The notes: generated by a model not told the origin, from the sequence alone. Shown: positions 26,415 to 35,951, counted from the stretch's first letter. The stretch: DNA of 64,000 nt from Brevibacterium linens ATCC 9172 (GCF_900169165.1 NZ_FXYY01000014.1:29921-93920), one strand, 5' to 3'. Numbers and translations are program-made.

Positions 26415-27251
26415 TCAGGCCGACGGCGACGGCTCGTCGCTGTCGGATTCGGGCGCGCCCCGGCCGGAGGATCCCTGCGTCTTCGCCTCTCCATTGCCTG
26501 TCGCGGCATCGCCGTCCTTGGACGCGCCCGTGGCCGCGTCCTTATCGGATTCCGACTTCTTCGGCTTCGCGCTCGTCAGCAGCTTGGTCTTGACCGTCGA
26601 CGCATAGGTGTCGACGTATTCCTGACCCGACAGGCGCATGATCTCGTACATGATCTCATCGGTGACTGACCGCAGCATGAAACGGTCGACCGGCAGTCCC
26701 GCATACTTCGAGAAGTCCATCGGTGTGCCGAAGACGACGCCGACACGCCCGAGCTTGGGGACGAGGCGACCGGCCGGCTGCAGCTTGTCCGTGCCGATGA
26801 TCGCCACCGGAACCACGGGAGCCCCCGACTCGAGGACGAGGCGTGCGATGCCGGTGCGTCCGCGGTAGAGCTTGCCGTCGGGCGAGCGGGTGCCTTCGGG
26901 GTAGATGCCCAGGGAATTGCCTTCGCGGAGGACCTTCAGCCCGGATTCGAGAGAGGCCTGCGATCCCGATCCGCCGCCGCGGTCCATGGGCAGCTGGTTG
27001 TTGAGCTTGAAGAACCAGCGCGTCACCGCGCCCTTGATTCCGCGACCGGTGAAGTAGTCCTTCTTCGCCAGGTAGACGACGGGGCGCGGAGCGAGCAGAG
27101 GAACGAAGATCGAGTCCATGAAGTGGTTGTGGTTTCCCGCGATGATCGCCGGGCCCTCGGCAGGAAGATTGTCCAGGCCGCGCACCCACGGACGGAAGAG
27201 AATACGCAGGATGGGTCCGGCGAGAATTCGCTTGAGAAACCAGTAGAACAC
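26415..27251 (-). CDS. 1-acyl-glycerol-3-phosphate acyltransferase (PlsC-like)
   Basis: The best start is GTG 27251, six bases after GGAAGG; the frame upstream is open but has poor coding character. The 278-aa protein has the PlsC motifs: G-N-H-N-H-F-M-D-S (N-H-x4-D), Y-P-E-G-T-R-S (motif III) and V-V-P-V-A-I-I-G-T (motif IV). A hydrophobic N-terminus probably associates with the membrane. The last ~45 residues are a charged, low-complexity tail (Lys/Ser/Asp/Gly). Its role is to acylate lysophosphatidic acid or a related glycolipid. Confidence 0.88.
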   Translation of the reverse strand: MFYWFLKRILAGPILRILFRPWVRGLDNLPAEGPAIIAGNHNHFMDSIFVPLLAPRPVVYLAKKDYFTGRGIKGAVTRWFFKLNNQLPMDRGGGSGSQASLESGLKVLREGNSLGIYPEGTRSPDGKLYRGRTGIARLVLESGAPVVPVAIIGTDKLQPAGRLVPKLGRVGVVFGTPMDFSKYAGLPVDRFMLRSVTDEIMYEIMRLSGQEYVDTYASTVKTKLLTSAKPKKSESDKDAATGASKDGDAATGNGEAKTQGSSGRGAPESDSDEPSPSA

Positions 27252-27356
27252 GCGCACCCTTCCGACTACGACTCTTTGTCGTCCTCGGCAATCATATATC
27301 GACACGAACGGTGAACAGCGAAGTCCGCTGCGACACATCCGTGCCATGCTGGGACC

Positions 27357-28145
27357 ATGGAGATCGATTTCACACTCAGAGCGGATCCGACGGCCGCCTA
27401 CCGCAGCCGCGGCAACGGCTCGTCCACCGCGGTCCTGTTCCTGCACGGACTCACCGGCTCGCCGGTCTCCTGGGTGCCCATCGCCCGTGCGGTCGAGGGT
27501 CGGGGCATCGACGTCAGCGTTCCCCTGCTGCCCGGTCACGGCACCTCATGGCAGGACATGGACGCCACCGGGTGGTCCGGCTGGTTCGGCGCGGCGCGCA
27601 CCGAGCTGGGTCGTCTGCAGGCCGACCATGACAGGGTCATCGTCGCCGGGCTGTCGATGGGCGGGTCCCTGGCATTGGCGCTCGGCGCCGCGGAGGGGCG
27701 CCCCGATGAGATCATCGTCGTCAATCCGGCCCTCTTCGTCGACTCCCCCTTCGCTCCCCTGCTGCCGGTCCTCCGGCATGTCGTGCGGACGATTCCGTCG
27801 ATCGGCGGCGATATCGCCCACCCGGACCGCGACGAGTGCGCTTACGAGCGGACCCCTGTGGCTCCCCTGGCGACGTTCCATCGTGCGCTGAAGACGCTGC
27901 GCGACGATCTGTGGAAGGTCGACCGCCCCGTGACCGCAATGATCTCCGGTGAGGACAATGTCGTCGGCCCGCGGACGTTGCGTGTGCTGCGTTCGGACCT
28001 TCCGCAGCCGCCGAGGATCGTCGCCCTGCGGCGGTCCCGGCATGTCGCCACCCTCGACTTCGATGCGCACACCATCGCCGAGACGGTCCTGGAGTCAGCT
28101 CGCACCGGAGCGGCCGTGCCGTTCCCGTCGGAGACCGGGGAATAG
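27357..28145 (+). CDS. Alpha/beta hydrolase, carboxylesterase (Est30-like)
   Basis: The 262-aa protein has F-L-H-G-L-T-G-S-P (oxyanion region), L-P-G-H-G-T, nucleophile elbow G-L-S-M-G-G near residues 98-103, an acidic residue in S-G-E-D-N-V, and a late S-R-H-V-A-T-L-D with the likely catalytic His. Organisation fits bacterial monoacylglycerol lipases/esterases of the Est30 group. No signal peptide is seen, so it is cytoplasmic. It is divergent from the acyltransferase, which hints at shared lipid work, but no substrate is known. Confidence 0.85.
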   Translation: MEIDFTLRADPTAAYRSRGNGSSTAVLFLHGLTGSPVSWVPIARAVEGRGIDVSVPLLPGHGTSWQDMDATGWSGWFGAARTELGRLQADHDRVIVAGLSMGGSLALALGAAEGRPDEIIVVNPALFVDSPFAPLLPVLRHVVRTIPSIGGDIAHPDRDECAYERTPVAPLATFHRALKTLRDDLWKVDRPVTAMISGEDNVVGPRTLRVLRSDLPQPPRIVALRRSRHVATLDFDAHTIAETVLESARTGAAVPFPSETGE

Positions 28146-28173
28146 CCGAGCTCACGGAATTGCTGATGCAGAT

Positions 28174-28626
28174 ATGAACGACGACGGCAGCGCTTCGACT
28201 CCCGACGACGAAGGTCGGGAGGATTGGCGAGGAGACGTTCCCGACCCGGAGAAGATCGGGCACGACCGATCGCGCATCAGCGACGAGGAGTGGGACGACC
28301 TCGTCCGGCAGATCGCCAAACCCTCCGCCGCCATGGGCGATATGCCCGCCGAGGATGTTCGCGACGCGCTCGAGGACACCGAGCACTGGGAACCCGAACC
28401 GGCGGAGCCCATCGGGTGGCGCACCGCGTCGCCCACTCTCGTGCTGTCCTGGGCCGCCGCCCTCGGAGCAGTCGTGCTCCTGCTCATCGGCGTCATCTTC
28501 TTCCGACCGTTGCCGGAATGGTACCTGCTCATCGGACTGGCCGTCGGCATCGGCGGAGCGGTCGGGCTGTTCTTCCACCTGCCGAGCCACCGGTCCGCCG
28601 ACGACGGCGACGGATCCTCGGTGTGA
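28174..28626 (+). CDS. Small membrane protein of unknown function, 150 aa
   Basis: From ATG 28174 the N-terminal ~85 residues are acidic and hydrophilic (D-D-E-G-R-E-D-W, S-D-E-E-W-D-D-L). Two hydrophobic helices follow (V-L-S-W-A-A-A-L-G-A-V-V-L-L-L-I and L-L-I-G-L-A-V-G-I-G-G-A). I see the general look of small actinobacterial membrane proteins that precede the DEDD exonuclease gene, but no named domain. It lies 28 bp after the esterase gene and 47 bp before the exonuclease. Confidence 0.72.
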   Translation: MNDDGSASTPDDEGREDWRGDVPDPEKIGHDRSRISDEEWDDLVRQIAKPSAAMGDMPAEDVRDALEDTEHWEPEPAEPIGWRTASPTLVLSWAAALGAVVLLLIGVIFFRPLPEWYLLIGLAVGIGGAVGLFFHLPSHRSADDGDGSSV

Positions 28627-28673
28627 ATGGTGCTGATCGCTTCGCGTCAGCCGCACCTGAGAGACTGAGCGTC

Positions 28674-30431
28674 ATGACCGTCCCCTTCGACCGCGCCCCC
28701 GGCGCATTGCACAACTCCCAGCTGTCGTTCGACAGCCTCGGCACTCCTCTGTCCGAGGTCACCTTCGTCATCGTCGACCTCGAGACGACCGGCACCCGGG
28801 CGGGGCAGTCGGAGATCACCGAGATCGGTGCGGTCAAGACCCGCGGCGGTGAGGTCATCGGCGAGTTCCAGACGCTGGTCAAGCCGGAACACTCCGTGAT
28901 CAGCCCCTTCGTCGCCCGGCTCACCGGCATCACCCATGCGATGGTCGATGACGCCCCGCCGATCAGCTCGGTGCTGCCGAGCTTCCTCGAATTCTCCATC
29001 GGTGCGGTGCTGGTGGCCCACAACGCTCCCTTCGACATCGGCTTCCTCCGCTCGGCCTGTGAACGTCTCGACTATCACTGGCCGGCTCCGACGGTCCTCG
29101 ACTCCGTTACGCTGGCCCGCCGCGTCGTCGGTCGTGACGAAGTGCGCAATCACAAGCTCTCGACCCTGGCCGCTCATTTCGGCACCCAGGTCGAACCCGA
29201 CCACCGTGCGCTCTCCGATGCTCGCGCGACCGGTGAGCTCCTCCACCATCTGTTCGAACGCTTCGGCGGCTACGGTGTGACGACTCTCGAGGAGCTGTCC
29301 ACCGTCAGGCAGTCGGGGTGGGCGAAGCGTCAGGCCAAATCCCATCTGGCCAAGGGCGTTCCCGCCGAACCCGGCGTGTATATGTTCCTCGACGGCACTC
29401 GCCGTGTGCTCTACATCGGCAAGTCCGGGAATATGGCCCGACGGGTCCGCGGGTATTTCAACGCCTCGGAGAACCGCGGACGCATGGCCGAGATGATCAC
29501 CGCGGCACAGGAGGTCAGCTGCCTGGCCTGCGCGCACGCGCTGGAAGCCGAGGTCCGCGAGATCCGCCTCATCGGCGAGCTGGCGCCTCCGTACAACCGA
29601 CGATCGAAGAATCCGGACCGCAATTCCTGGATCGTGCTCAGCGATGAGCTCTTCCCGCGATTGTCGGTGGTCCGGGCGAATTCGGCCCTGGAACGCTCCC
29701 CCGCGCCGCCGCTGGGACCATTCCGATCGCGGAAGTCCGCACAAGCCGTCAAGGAGCTCCTCGACACCCTCTACCCGGTCAAGAGGTGCACGACGACGAT
29801 CAGGAAGCGCAGCCTCGGCGAGCATCGTCCGTGCGTGAGCGCCCAGGTCGGTCAGTGCGGCGGCCCATGTGCGGGGATCACGGACGTCGATGACTACCTG
29901 AGCTCCATCAGGGAGCTGTTCGAGCTCGTCGCCGGGGATCTGTCGTCTCTGCAGCGATTGGCCGCCGAACGGATGCGGCGACTGGCCGGTGAGGCTCGTT
30001 ACGAAACGGCGGCCGAGGTCCGTGACGCGCTGCGCACGGCGGTGTCGATCGCTGCTCGGGCCGAGCAGGTGTCGGCTCTGCGCAGGATTCCCGAACTGGT
30101 TGCGGCGGCGCCCGGATCCGAGGCCGGCTGGGATCTGGCGATCATCCGGCACGGCAAACTCGCCGGTGCCGGCCATGTGTCGGCCAGACCGGCCATGGCA
30201 GATTCGCTGGCGGTGCTGGCCGCGACCGCGGAATGGGTGCCTGCTCCGGGCGCGCTGCCGCAGGAGACGGACTCTCTGCCGGAGGAGACGCGACTGCTGG
30301 CCGGCTGGTTGGAGACTGCCGAACTCATCTCCGTGACCCCCACAGACGACCGTGGCTGGTCGCTGCCTCGACAGGGAGCGACCAGCCACGCTCAGTCATC
30401 AGGAGCGGTTCGTCTCGGCAACCCGATGTGA
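28674..30431 (+). CDS. DEDD 3'-5' exonuclease fused to a UvrC-like GIY-YIG module
   Basis: The 585-aa protein (start ATG 28674) begins with a DnaQ-type exonuclease: V-D-L-E-T-T-G (Exo I) near 34-40, V-A-H-N-A-P-F-D (Exo II), and H-R-A-L-S-D-A-R-A-T (Exo III). A GIY-YIG nuclease core follows from about 220 (E-P-G-V-Y-M-F, V-L-Y-I-G-K-S-G), then a UvrC-like Cys-rich part (C-G-G-P-C-A-G) and a UvrBC-type helix. It lacks the UvrC C-terminal endonuclease and HhH. Mycobacterial Rv2191 has the same build and the same neighbours (trpD, ctaE). Its tail overlaps convergent trpD by 33 bp. Confidence 0.9.
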   Translation: MTVPFDRAPGALHNSQLSFDSLGTPLSEVTFVIVDLETTGTRAGQSEITEIGAVKTRGGEVIGEFQTLVKPEHSVISPFVARLTGITHAMVDDAPPISSVLPSFLEFSIGAVLVAHNAPFDIGFLRSACERLDYHWPAPTVLDSVTLARRVVGRDEVRNHKLSTLAAHFGTQVEPDHRALSDARATGELLHHLFERFGGYGVTTLEELSTVRQSGWAKRQAKSHLAKGVPAEPGVYMFLDGTRRVLYIGKSGNMARRVRGYFNASENRGRMAEMITAAQEVSCLACAHALEAEVREIRLIGELAPPYNRRSKNPDRNSWIVLSDELFPRLSVVRANSALERSPAPPLGPFRSRKSAQAVKELLDTLYPVKRCTTTIRKRSLGEHRPCVSAQVGQCGGPCAGITDVDDYLSSIRELFELVAGDLSSLQRLAAERMRRLAGEARYETAAEVRDALRTAVSIAARAEQVSALRRIPELVAAAPGSEAGWDLAIIRHGKLAGAGHVSARPAMADSLAVLAATAEWVPAPGALPQETDSLPEETRLLAGWLETAELISVTPTDDRGWSLPRQGATSHAQSSGAVRLGNPM

Positions 30432-31520
30432 GACGTCGATGAGCTGTTGGAGTTTGTCCGCACCGCCGCCGTTGTCGATCGTCTCCACCGCAGTCTCGAG
30501 CTTGAGCGCCAGGCGCTCGGTGAACGTGCCCACAGCCGATTCGTCGGCGGCCACGAGAGCCGCCGCGGCATTGATGGCCACGATGTCGCGCACGGCTGAT
30601 CGCTCACCGTCGAGGACAGCCCGGGTGATGGCGGCATTCTCGTCCGGACCGCCTCCGCGCAGATCGTCCTTCGTCGCCCGCTCGATGCCGAGGTCGAGTG
30701 CGTCGAAGGTGGTGTGCTCTATCTCGCCGTGACGGACCTCCCACACATCGTTGACGGCAGTGTTGCTCAGCTCGTCGAGTCCGTCTTGAGACCGGAACAC
30801 CACGGCCTGGTGACCGCGCTTGGCCAAGGTTCCGACGACGAGCGGGGCCATCTGGGCGTCGGCGACTCCGATGGCCGTATGCCGCGCCCGGGCGGGGTTC
30901 GTCAGGGGTCCGAGGATGTTGAACGCTGTGGGAACGTTGATCTGTCGCCGGACTGCCGCGACGAACTGCATCGAGGGATGGAAGACGTTGGCGAAGCAGA
31001 AGGCCAGCCCGACCTCTTGGGCGATCTGACCGGTCTGTTCGGGTGTGATGTCGAACCGCACCCCGAGTGCTTCGAGCACATCGGCGGAGCCGGACGCCGA
31101 GGACGTCGCACGGTTGCCGTGTTTGACGACGCGCTGCCCGGTCGCGGAGATGATCATGGCCGCGGTCGAGGAGATGTTCGCCGTCTTCGCACGGTCCCCG
31201 CCGGTGCCGACGATGTCGACGGAGTCTTCGAGCCCGGGAAGGGGCACAGCGTGGTCCATCATCGCCGCCACCAGCCCGGCGATCTCTTCGACCGTCTCGC
31301 CCTTTGTGTGGTGGGCGGCCAAGAATGCGGCCATTGTCACATCGGGGGTCTTGCCCGACATGATCTGGTCCATCGCCCACGCTGCCTGAACTCCGTCGAG
31401 GTCCTGCTGATGCATGAGTGCCATCAGCAGGTCGGGCCAGTTCTGAGTGGCTGCCGCGACCTCGCTGCGGGACTCCGACACGTGCGGCGCCGGGGTGGTC
31501 AGGGGCGTGGAATCAGTCAT
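30399..31520 (-). CDS. trpD: Anthranilate phosphoribosyltransferase
   Basis: The 373-aa protein carries the TrpD signatures: K-G-E-T-V-E-E-I-A-G, the PRPP loop I-V-G-T-G-G-D, K-T-A-N-I-S-S-T-A-A, K-H-G-N-R, and the P-T-A-F-N-I-L-G-P-L-T-N-P motif. It joins anthranilate to PRPP, the second step of tryptophan synthesis. About 30 extra N-terminal residues (Thr/Ser/Pro-rich) precede the usual start. No other trp gene is near; as in mycobacteria it is isolated beside ctaE. The 3' end overlaps the exonuclease gene by 33 bp. Confidence 0.95.
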   Translation of the reverse strand: MTDSTPLTTPAPHVSESRSEVAAATQNWPDLLMALMHQQDLDGVQAAWAMDQIMSGKTPDVTMAAFLAAHHTKGETVEEIAGLVAAMMDHAVPLPGLEDSVDIVGTGGDRAKTANISSTAAMIISATGQRVVKHGNRATSSASGSADVLEALGVRFDITPEQTGQIAQEVGLAFCFANVFHPSMQFVAAVRRQINVPTAFNILGPLTNPARARHTAIGVADAQMAPLVVGTLAKRGHQAVVFRSQDGLDELSNTAVNDVWEVRHGEIEHTTFDALDLGIERATKDDLRGGGPDENAAITRAVLDGERSAVRDIVAINAAAALVAADESAVGTFTERLALKLETAVETIDNGGGADKLQQLIDVSHRVAETNRS

Positions 31521-31657
31521 CCGTATGAACTCTCACTAGGCGTTCTCACCGTCCCGCAGAAGGGGACGTTCCTTACCTGCGGAATACTATCGCGACTTCG
31601 ACACGCGGGCAGAAGCTGCCCCCGGAACGAGATTTCGGCACCAGATCGCGGTTTTTG

Positions 31658-31676
31658 CTACGTCGTGTAGAAATTT
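31658..31676. promoter_or_regulatory. CTAC-N5-GTAGAAATT motif upstream of ctaE
   Basis: CTAC-GTCGT-GTAG-AAATTT lies 60 bp upstream of the ctaE start. The same pattern, with a different N5, lies upstream of ctaC at 40180. The half-sites CTAC/GTAG are complementary. It is a candidate regulator-binding site. Confidence 0.4.
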
Positions 31677-31722
31677 CTTTCCCGAAACCTGGGTAAAAGA
31701 TGAAAACTCACCCCGAGACGGG

Positions 31723-31729
31723 TAATAAT
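31723..31729 (+). promoter_or_regulatory. Probable -10 element of a leaderless ctaE-qcrCAB transcript
   Basis: TAATAAT ends six bases before the GTG at 31736, so transcription would begin at or next to the start codon. No Shine-Dalgarno sequence fits between them. Leaderless mRNAs of this design are common in actinobacteria. Confidence 0.5.
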
Positions 31730-31735
31730 GGGGTT

Positions 31736-32374
31736 GTGTCAACTGCCACTGCATCTCAAACAGCGCCAGCACATCCGGTTGTCAATCGTCCGAATGTGAC
31801 CACGGTGGGCTTCATCGTGTTCCTCGCGAGCGACCTGATGTTCTTTGCCGCGCTCTTCGCCATGTACTTCACCATCCGGTCCGTCGTTCCGGAGCTGTGG
31901 GAGACGAGGACCGAGATCCTCGACATCCCCTACGCTCTCGGCAACACGTTGATCCTGGTGTCGTCTTCGTTCACCTGCCAGCTCGGTGTGTTCGCAGCCG
32001 AGAGGTTCCGCCCCCGGCGGACCGGCTCGTTGTTCAACATCGCCAAATGGGGAATGGTCGAGTGGTTCTACCTCACCTTCGCCCTGGGCGCGATCTTCGT
32101 CTCCGGCCAGGTCATGGAGTACGCGACCCTCGTCAGCGAGGGCATCTCGATCAACACCGATGGCTACGGTTCCGTCTTCTACCTGACCACTGGTTTCCAC
32201 GGCATCCATGTGACCATCGGTCTCATCTGCTTCCTGCTCGTCATCGGACGTGCCTACGGGGCGAAGAAGTTCGGTCACCACGAAGCCACATTCGCAATCT
32301 GCGTGTCCTACTACTGGCACTTCGTCGATGTCGTCTGGATCGGTCTGTTCGGCGTCATCTACCTCCTCCAATAG
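31736..32374 (+). CDS. ctaE: Cytochrome c oxidase subunit III
   Basis: The GTG at 31736 gives a 212-aa protein with five hydrophobic segments. Subunit III landmarks are present: [35 protein letters not shown], and [10 protein letters not shown]. It is part of the aa3 oxidase, which in actinobacteria forms a supercomplex with the cytochrome bcc complex. It is the first gene of ctaE-qcrC-qcrA-qcrB, so oxidase and bcc parts are made together. An in-frame ATG at 31700 lies upstream of the likely -10, so it is not used. Confidence 0.93.
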   Translation: MSTATASQTAPAHPVVNRPNVTTVGFIVFLASDLMFFAALFAMYFTIRSVVPELWETRTEILDIPYALGNTLILVSSSFTCQLGVFAAERFRPRRTGSLFNIAKWGMVEWFYLTFALGAIFVSGQVMEYATLVSEGISINTDGYGSVFYLTTGFHGIHVTIGLICFLLVIGRAYGAKKFGHHEATFAICVSYYWHFVDVVWIGLFGVIYLLQ

Positions 32375-32431
32375 GCGGACTGAGATGCTCGGCCCCCAGG
32401 ACTCACAACACTTCAAGCAAAGGACGATCAA

Positions 32432-33217
32432 GTGAAGCTTCTAGCAGATCGCCGCAGACATCCCATGGCGCTGGTCGCGCTGCTTCTGGTGGGACTGCTG
32501 CTGACCGGCGGAGCCTATGCACTCTTCACGCAGACTTCGAGCGCCAAGGCGGACACAGCCAGCGCCTCTGACATCGAAGAAGGCAAGAAACTCTTCGCAG
32601 CCAACTGCGCCACCTGTCACGGCATGAACGCCGAAGGCTCGAAGGCCGGCCCCGGGCTCATCGGAGTCGGCGCCGCTGCTGTTGACTTCCAGGTCGGCAC
32701 CGGTCGCATGCCGCTACAGGCCAACGGCCCGCAGGCTCGTGTCAAGGAACCTCAGTTCGATGATGAGCAGACTGCTCAGCTCGCTGCCTATGTTGCTTCG
32801 CTCGGCCCAGGACCGGCAATCCCCGAGGACGAGTACCTCGATGCTTCGAAGGGCGACCCCGCTGCCGGCGGCGGTCTGTTCCGCACCAACTGCGCCATGT
32901 GCCACAACGTGGTCGGCTCCGGTGGTGCTCTGACCCGCGGCAAGTACGCACCGAACCTGTCCGAGGTCTCCGAGAAGCACCTCTACGAAGCGATGCAGAC
33001 CGGCCCGCAGAACATGCCGATCTTCAACGACGCGAACCTGACTCCCGACGACAAGCGCGATGTCATCGCCTACGTCAAGGAAGTCTCGGACAATCCCTCC
33101 CCCGGCGGATTCAAGCTCGGATCCCTGGGACCAGTGGCTGAGGGTCTGTTCATCTGGTTCTTCGGTCTTGCTGCCGTCATCGGTCTGACAGTGTGGCTGT
33201 CTTCGAGGGCCAAGTGA
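32432..33217 (+). CDS. qcrC: Cytochrome bc complex diheme cytochrome c subunit
   Basis: The 261-aa protein has an N-terminal hydrophobic anchor (about 12-32), two c-type heme sites C-A-T-C-H (59-63) and C-A-M-C-H (154-158), and a second membrane helix at the C-terminus (L-F-I-W-F-F-G-L-A-A-V-I-G). The diheme form is the actinobacterial cytochrome cc that passes electrons from the Rieske protein directly to the CuA site of CtaC, without a soluble cytochrome c. It starts 57 bp after ctaE. Confidence 0.95.
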   Translation: MKLLADRRRHPMALVALLLVGLLLTGGAYALFTQTSSAKADTASASDIEEGKKLFAANCATCHGMNAEGSKAGPGLIGVGAAAVDFQVGTGRMPLQANGPQARVKEPQFDDEQTAQLAAYVASLGPGPAIPEDEYLDASKGDPAAGGGLFRTNCAMCHNVVGSGGALTRGKYAPNLSEVSEKHLYEAMQTGPQNMPIFNDANLTPDDKRDVIAYVKEVSDNPSPGGFKLGSLGPVAEGLFIWFFGLAAVIGLTVWLSSRAK

Positions 33218-33266
33218 GTCCGACTGTGTCGTTCACCATCAATTACGAGAAAAGACGGGGAATTCA

Positions 33267-34310
33267 ATGACCTCGAAAGAGCACTCCGGCGGCGGCAGCC
33301 AGCTCGAGGAGTTGAACGGGTTCACGAACCCAGGTCTGCCCGAGCACAAACCGCGCCTGTCCGACACGGGCCCACGCGCCGAGAAAGTCGCCGAACGACA
33401 GGTAGCCGCCTGGTTCATCCTCTCGATGATCGGAACCATCTGGTTCATCGTGGCGTACTTCCTGTTCACTCCGGGCGAATCGATGCAGAGCATCCGCCTC
33501 CACAACATGTTCGTCGGCCTCGGTGCCGCTGTCGCGATGTTCTCCATCGGCTTCGGTGCTGTGCTCTGGGCCAAGAACCTCATGAGCGACCATGAGGGCA
33601 TCGACGAACGTCATGACATCGGCGGCAGCGAAGAGGATCAGGCGATCGCGCTCGAGATCCTCCACCAGGCCAAGGAAGAGTCGGGCATCGCCCGTCGTCC
33701 CCTGCTTCGCAACACTCTCATCGCCGCACTGGCGATCGCACCGCTGCCTGCAGTCCTCGTCTTCCGCGACCTCGGACCGCTGCCGGGCGACAAGCTGTTC
33801 CACACGCTGTGGGAGAAGGGCACTCGCCTCATCCGCGATCCGGGCGGAATCCCCTCGGTGGATTCCGAGCGTCCGATCAAGGCCGACGAGGTCACGATCG
33901 GCTCGGCTTACCACGTCCTGCCTTCGGGCATCGGCGATCACGAGGCCAGCGACCACCCGATCAACGAGAAGGCCAAAGCGGCCGTGCTCCTCATGCGCAT
34001 CGATCCCAAGGAACTCAAAGAGGATCCGGACCGCAAGGACTGGTCACACGACGGAATCGTCGCCTACTCCAAGATCTGCACCCACGTCGGCTGCCCCGTG
34101 GCGCTGTACGAGCACCAGACGCATCACCTGCTGTGCCCCTGCCACCAGTCGACCTTCGACGTGACGGAACACTGCAAGGTCATCTTCGGCCCGGCCAAAC
34201 GACCGCTTCCTCAGCTGCCCATCACCGTGGACAGCGAAGGCTACCTGGTTGCCCAGTCGGACTTCCCTGAGCCTGTCGGACCTACGTTCTGGGAGATCAA
34301 CCACCCATGA
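33267..34310 (+). CDS. qcrA: Rieske iron-sulfur subunit of the cytochrome bcc complex
   Basis: The 347-aa protein has the long actinobacterial N-terminus with three hydrophobic segments, unlike the single helix of typical Rieske proteins. The [2Fe-2S] site is C-T-H-V-G-C (from 271) and C-P-C-H-Q-S (from 290). The G-P-A-K-R-P-L-P-Q-L-P segment closes the cluster domain. It takes electrons from menaquinol at QcrB and delivers them to QcrC. Its stop overlaps the qcrB start by four bases (ATGA). Confidence 0.95.
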   Translation: MTSKEHSGGGSQLEELNGFTNPGLPEHKPRLSDTGPRAEKVAERQVAAWFILSMIGTIWFIVAYFLFTPGESMQSIRLHNMFVGLGAAVAMFSIGFGAVLWAKNLMSDHEGIDERHDIGGSEEDQAIALEILHQAKEESGIARRPLLRNTLIAALAIAPLPAVLVFRDLGPLPGDKLFHTLWEKGTRLIRDPGGIPSVDSERPIKADEVTIGSAYHVLPSGIGDHEASDHPINEKAKAAVLLMRIDPKELKEDPDRKDWSHDGIVAYSKICTHVGCPVALYEHQTHHLLCPCHQSTFDVTEHCKVIFGPAKRPLPQLPITVDSEGYLVAQSDFPEPVGPTFWEINHP

Positions 34311-35932
34311 GTACTACACAGCCAACCACCACCATCGGGAAGGCGGCGAACTTCGCCGAAACCCGCGTCGGGGCATCCGTCCTCGTGCGCGAGTTCGGTC
34401 GCAAGATCTTCCCCTCCCACTGGTCGTTCATGCTCGGCGAGGTTGCTCTCTACAGCTTCATCATCGTCGTTCTGTCCGGAACGTTCCTCACGTTCTTCTT
34501 CCAGCCCGCCATGGGCGAACTGCACTACGACGGACCGTGGCTGCCCCTGCGCGGCGTCGAGATCTCCGAGGCGTACGACTCCACCCTGGCGATCTCCCTG
34601 GAGATCCGCGGGGGTCTGTTCATCCGACAGATGCACCACTGGGGCGCCCTGCTCTTCGTCGCTGCGCTGAGCGTGCACATGCTGCGCGTGTTCTTCACCG
34701 GCGCGTTCCGTCGCCCACGAGAGCTGAACTGGGTCGTCGGCGTCCTGCTCGTCATCATGGGCATGGCAGCCGGCTTCACCGGCTACTCGCTGCCGGATGA
34801 CCTGCTGTCGGGCAACGGTCTGCGCATCATCGACGGCATCCTGAAGTCGCTGCCGTTGGTGGGAACCTACATCTCGTTCTTCCTCTTCGGAGGCGAGTTC
34901 CCGGGCATCGACATCGTGGCCCGTCTGTACACCCTGCACATCATGATCGTGCCGGCCCTGCTCATTGCGCTCATCGGCATCCACCTGATGTTCGTCGTCG
35001 TGCACAAGCACACCCAGTACCCGGGTGCCGGCAACACCGAGAAGAACGTCGTCGGAGAACCCGTTCTGCCGACCTTCGCGGCCAAGGGCGGAGGATTCTT
35101 CTTCCTCATCTTCGGACTGCTCTCGCTCATCTCGGCGCTGTTCACGATCAACCCGATCTGGAACTACGGTCCCTACGACCCGTCTCCCGTCTCGGCTGGT
35201 ACACAGCCTGACTGGTACATCGGCTGGGCCGACGGATTCCTCCGCATCGTTCCGGGATGGTTCGAGTTCTACATCTTCGGATGGCCGATCTCGTTCAACA
35301 TCAACAGTGCCGTGCTCGTCATGGGCGGCGTGTTCGCTGTCATGTTCATCTACCCCTTCTTCGAGGCGTGGCTGCAGAAGGACCATCGGGAACACCACAT
35401 TCTCGACCGCCCCCGCAACAACCCGACTCGGACGGCCATCGGCGTTGCAGGAGTCATCTTCTACTGCAACATGTGGGCGGCTGCATCGGGTGACATCATC
35501 GCCGTGTTCTTCCAGATGTCGCTCAACGACATGATCTACATCTTCCGGTTCCTGTTCTTCTTCGGACCGATCATCGGCTACGTCATCACCAAACGCATGT
35601 GCCTGGCACTCCAGCGCAAGGACCGCGAGATCGCTCTGCACGGACGGGAGACGGCTCACATCATCCGTCTGCCCCACGGTGAGTTTCTCGAACGCCACGA
35701 GGCTCTTCCCCCGCACAAGCTGTGGAAGATCACCGCGTTCGAATCGCCTGCCTACGTGCCGGCTCAGCCGAATGCCGAGGGCAAGATCACGGGCATGGAG
35801 AAGCTGCGTGCGCGACTGTCACGCTTCTTCTTCGAAGATCGTGTGGCTCCAGTGTCGAAGCAGGAACTCGAAGCTTCGCACCACGAGCACGACGCGGTCG
35901 AGGGCTCGAACAGCAACCAGCTCGGTCACTGA
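34307..35932 (+). CDS. qcrB: Cytochrome b subunit of the cytochrome bcc complex
   Basis: The 541-aa protein has the b-type fold: H-W-S-F-M-L-G-E early; Q-M-H-H-W-G-A and S-V-H-M-L-R with heme His in the second helix; G-F-T-G-Y-S-L-P; L-H-I-M-I-V-P-A and H-L-M-F-V-V-V-H-K-H with heme His in the fourth. P-D-W-Y-I-G-W follows, where most cytochromes b have P-E-W, a known actinobacterial form. The C-terminal ~110 residues are a hydrophilic extension (H-G-R-E-T, H-E-A-L-P-P). It is last in the ctaE-qcr operon, with a terminator 19 bp later. Confidence 0.95.
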   Translation: MSTTQPTTTIGKAANFAETRVGASVLVREFGRKIFPSHWSFMLGEVALYSFIIVVLSGTFLTFFFQPAMGELHYDGPWLPLRGVEISEAYDSTLAISLEIRGGLFIRQMHHWGALLFVAALSVHMLRVFFTGAFRRPRELNWVVGVLLVIMGMAAGFTGYSLPDDLLSGNGLRIIDGILKSLPLVGTYISFFLFGGEFPGIDIVARLYTLHIMIVPALLIALIGIHLMFVVVHKHTQYPGAGNTEKNVVGEPVLPTFAAKGGGFFFLIFGLLSLISALFTINPIWNYGPYDPSPVSAGTQPDWYIGWADGFLRIVPGWFEFYIFGWPISFNINSAVLVMGGVFAVMFIYPFFEAWLQKDHREHHILDRPRNNPTRTAIGVAGVIFYCNMWAAASGDIIAVFFQMSLNDMIYIFRFLFFFGPIIGYVITKRMCLALQRKDREIALHGRETAHIIRLPHGEFLERHEALPPHKLWKITAFESPAYVPAQPNAEGKITGMEKLRARLSRFFFEDRVAPVSKQELEASHHEHDAVEGSNSNQLGH

Positions 35933-35951
35933 TTGATCTGAGCAGCCACAG

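Noticed and set aside
27252..27539. N-terminal extension of the acyltransferase
   Set aside because: The frame is open but covers the divergent promoter region and overlaps the 5' end of the esterase gene; the GTG at 27251 has a proper ribosome site.
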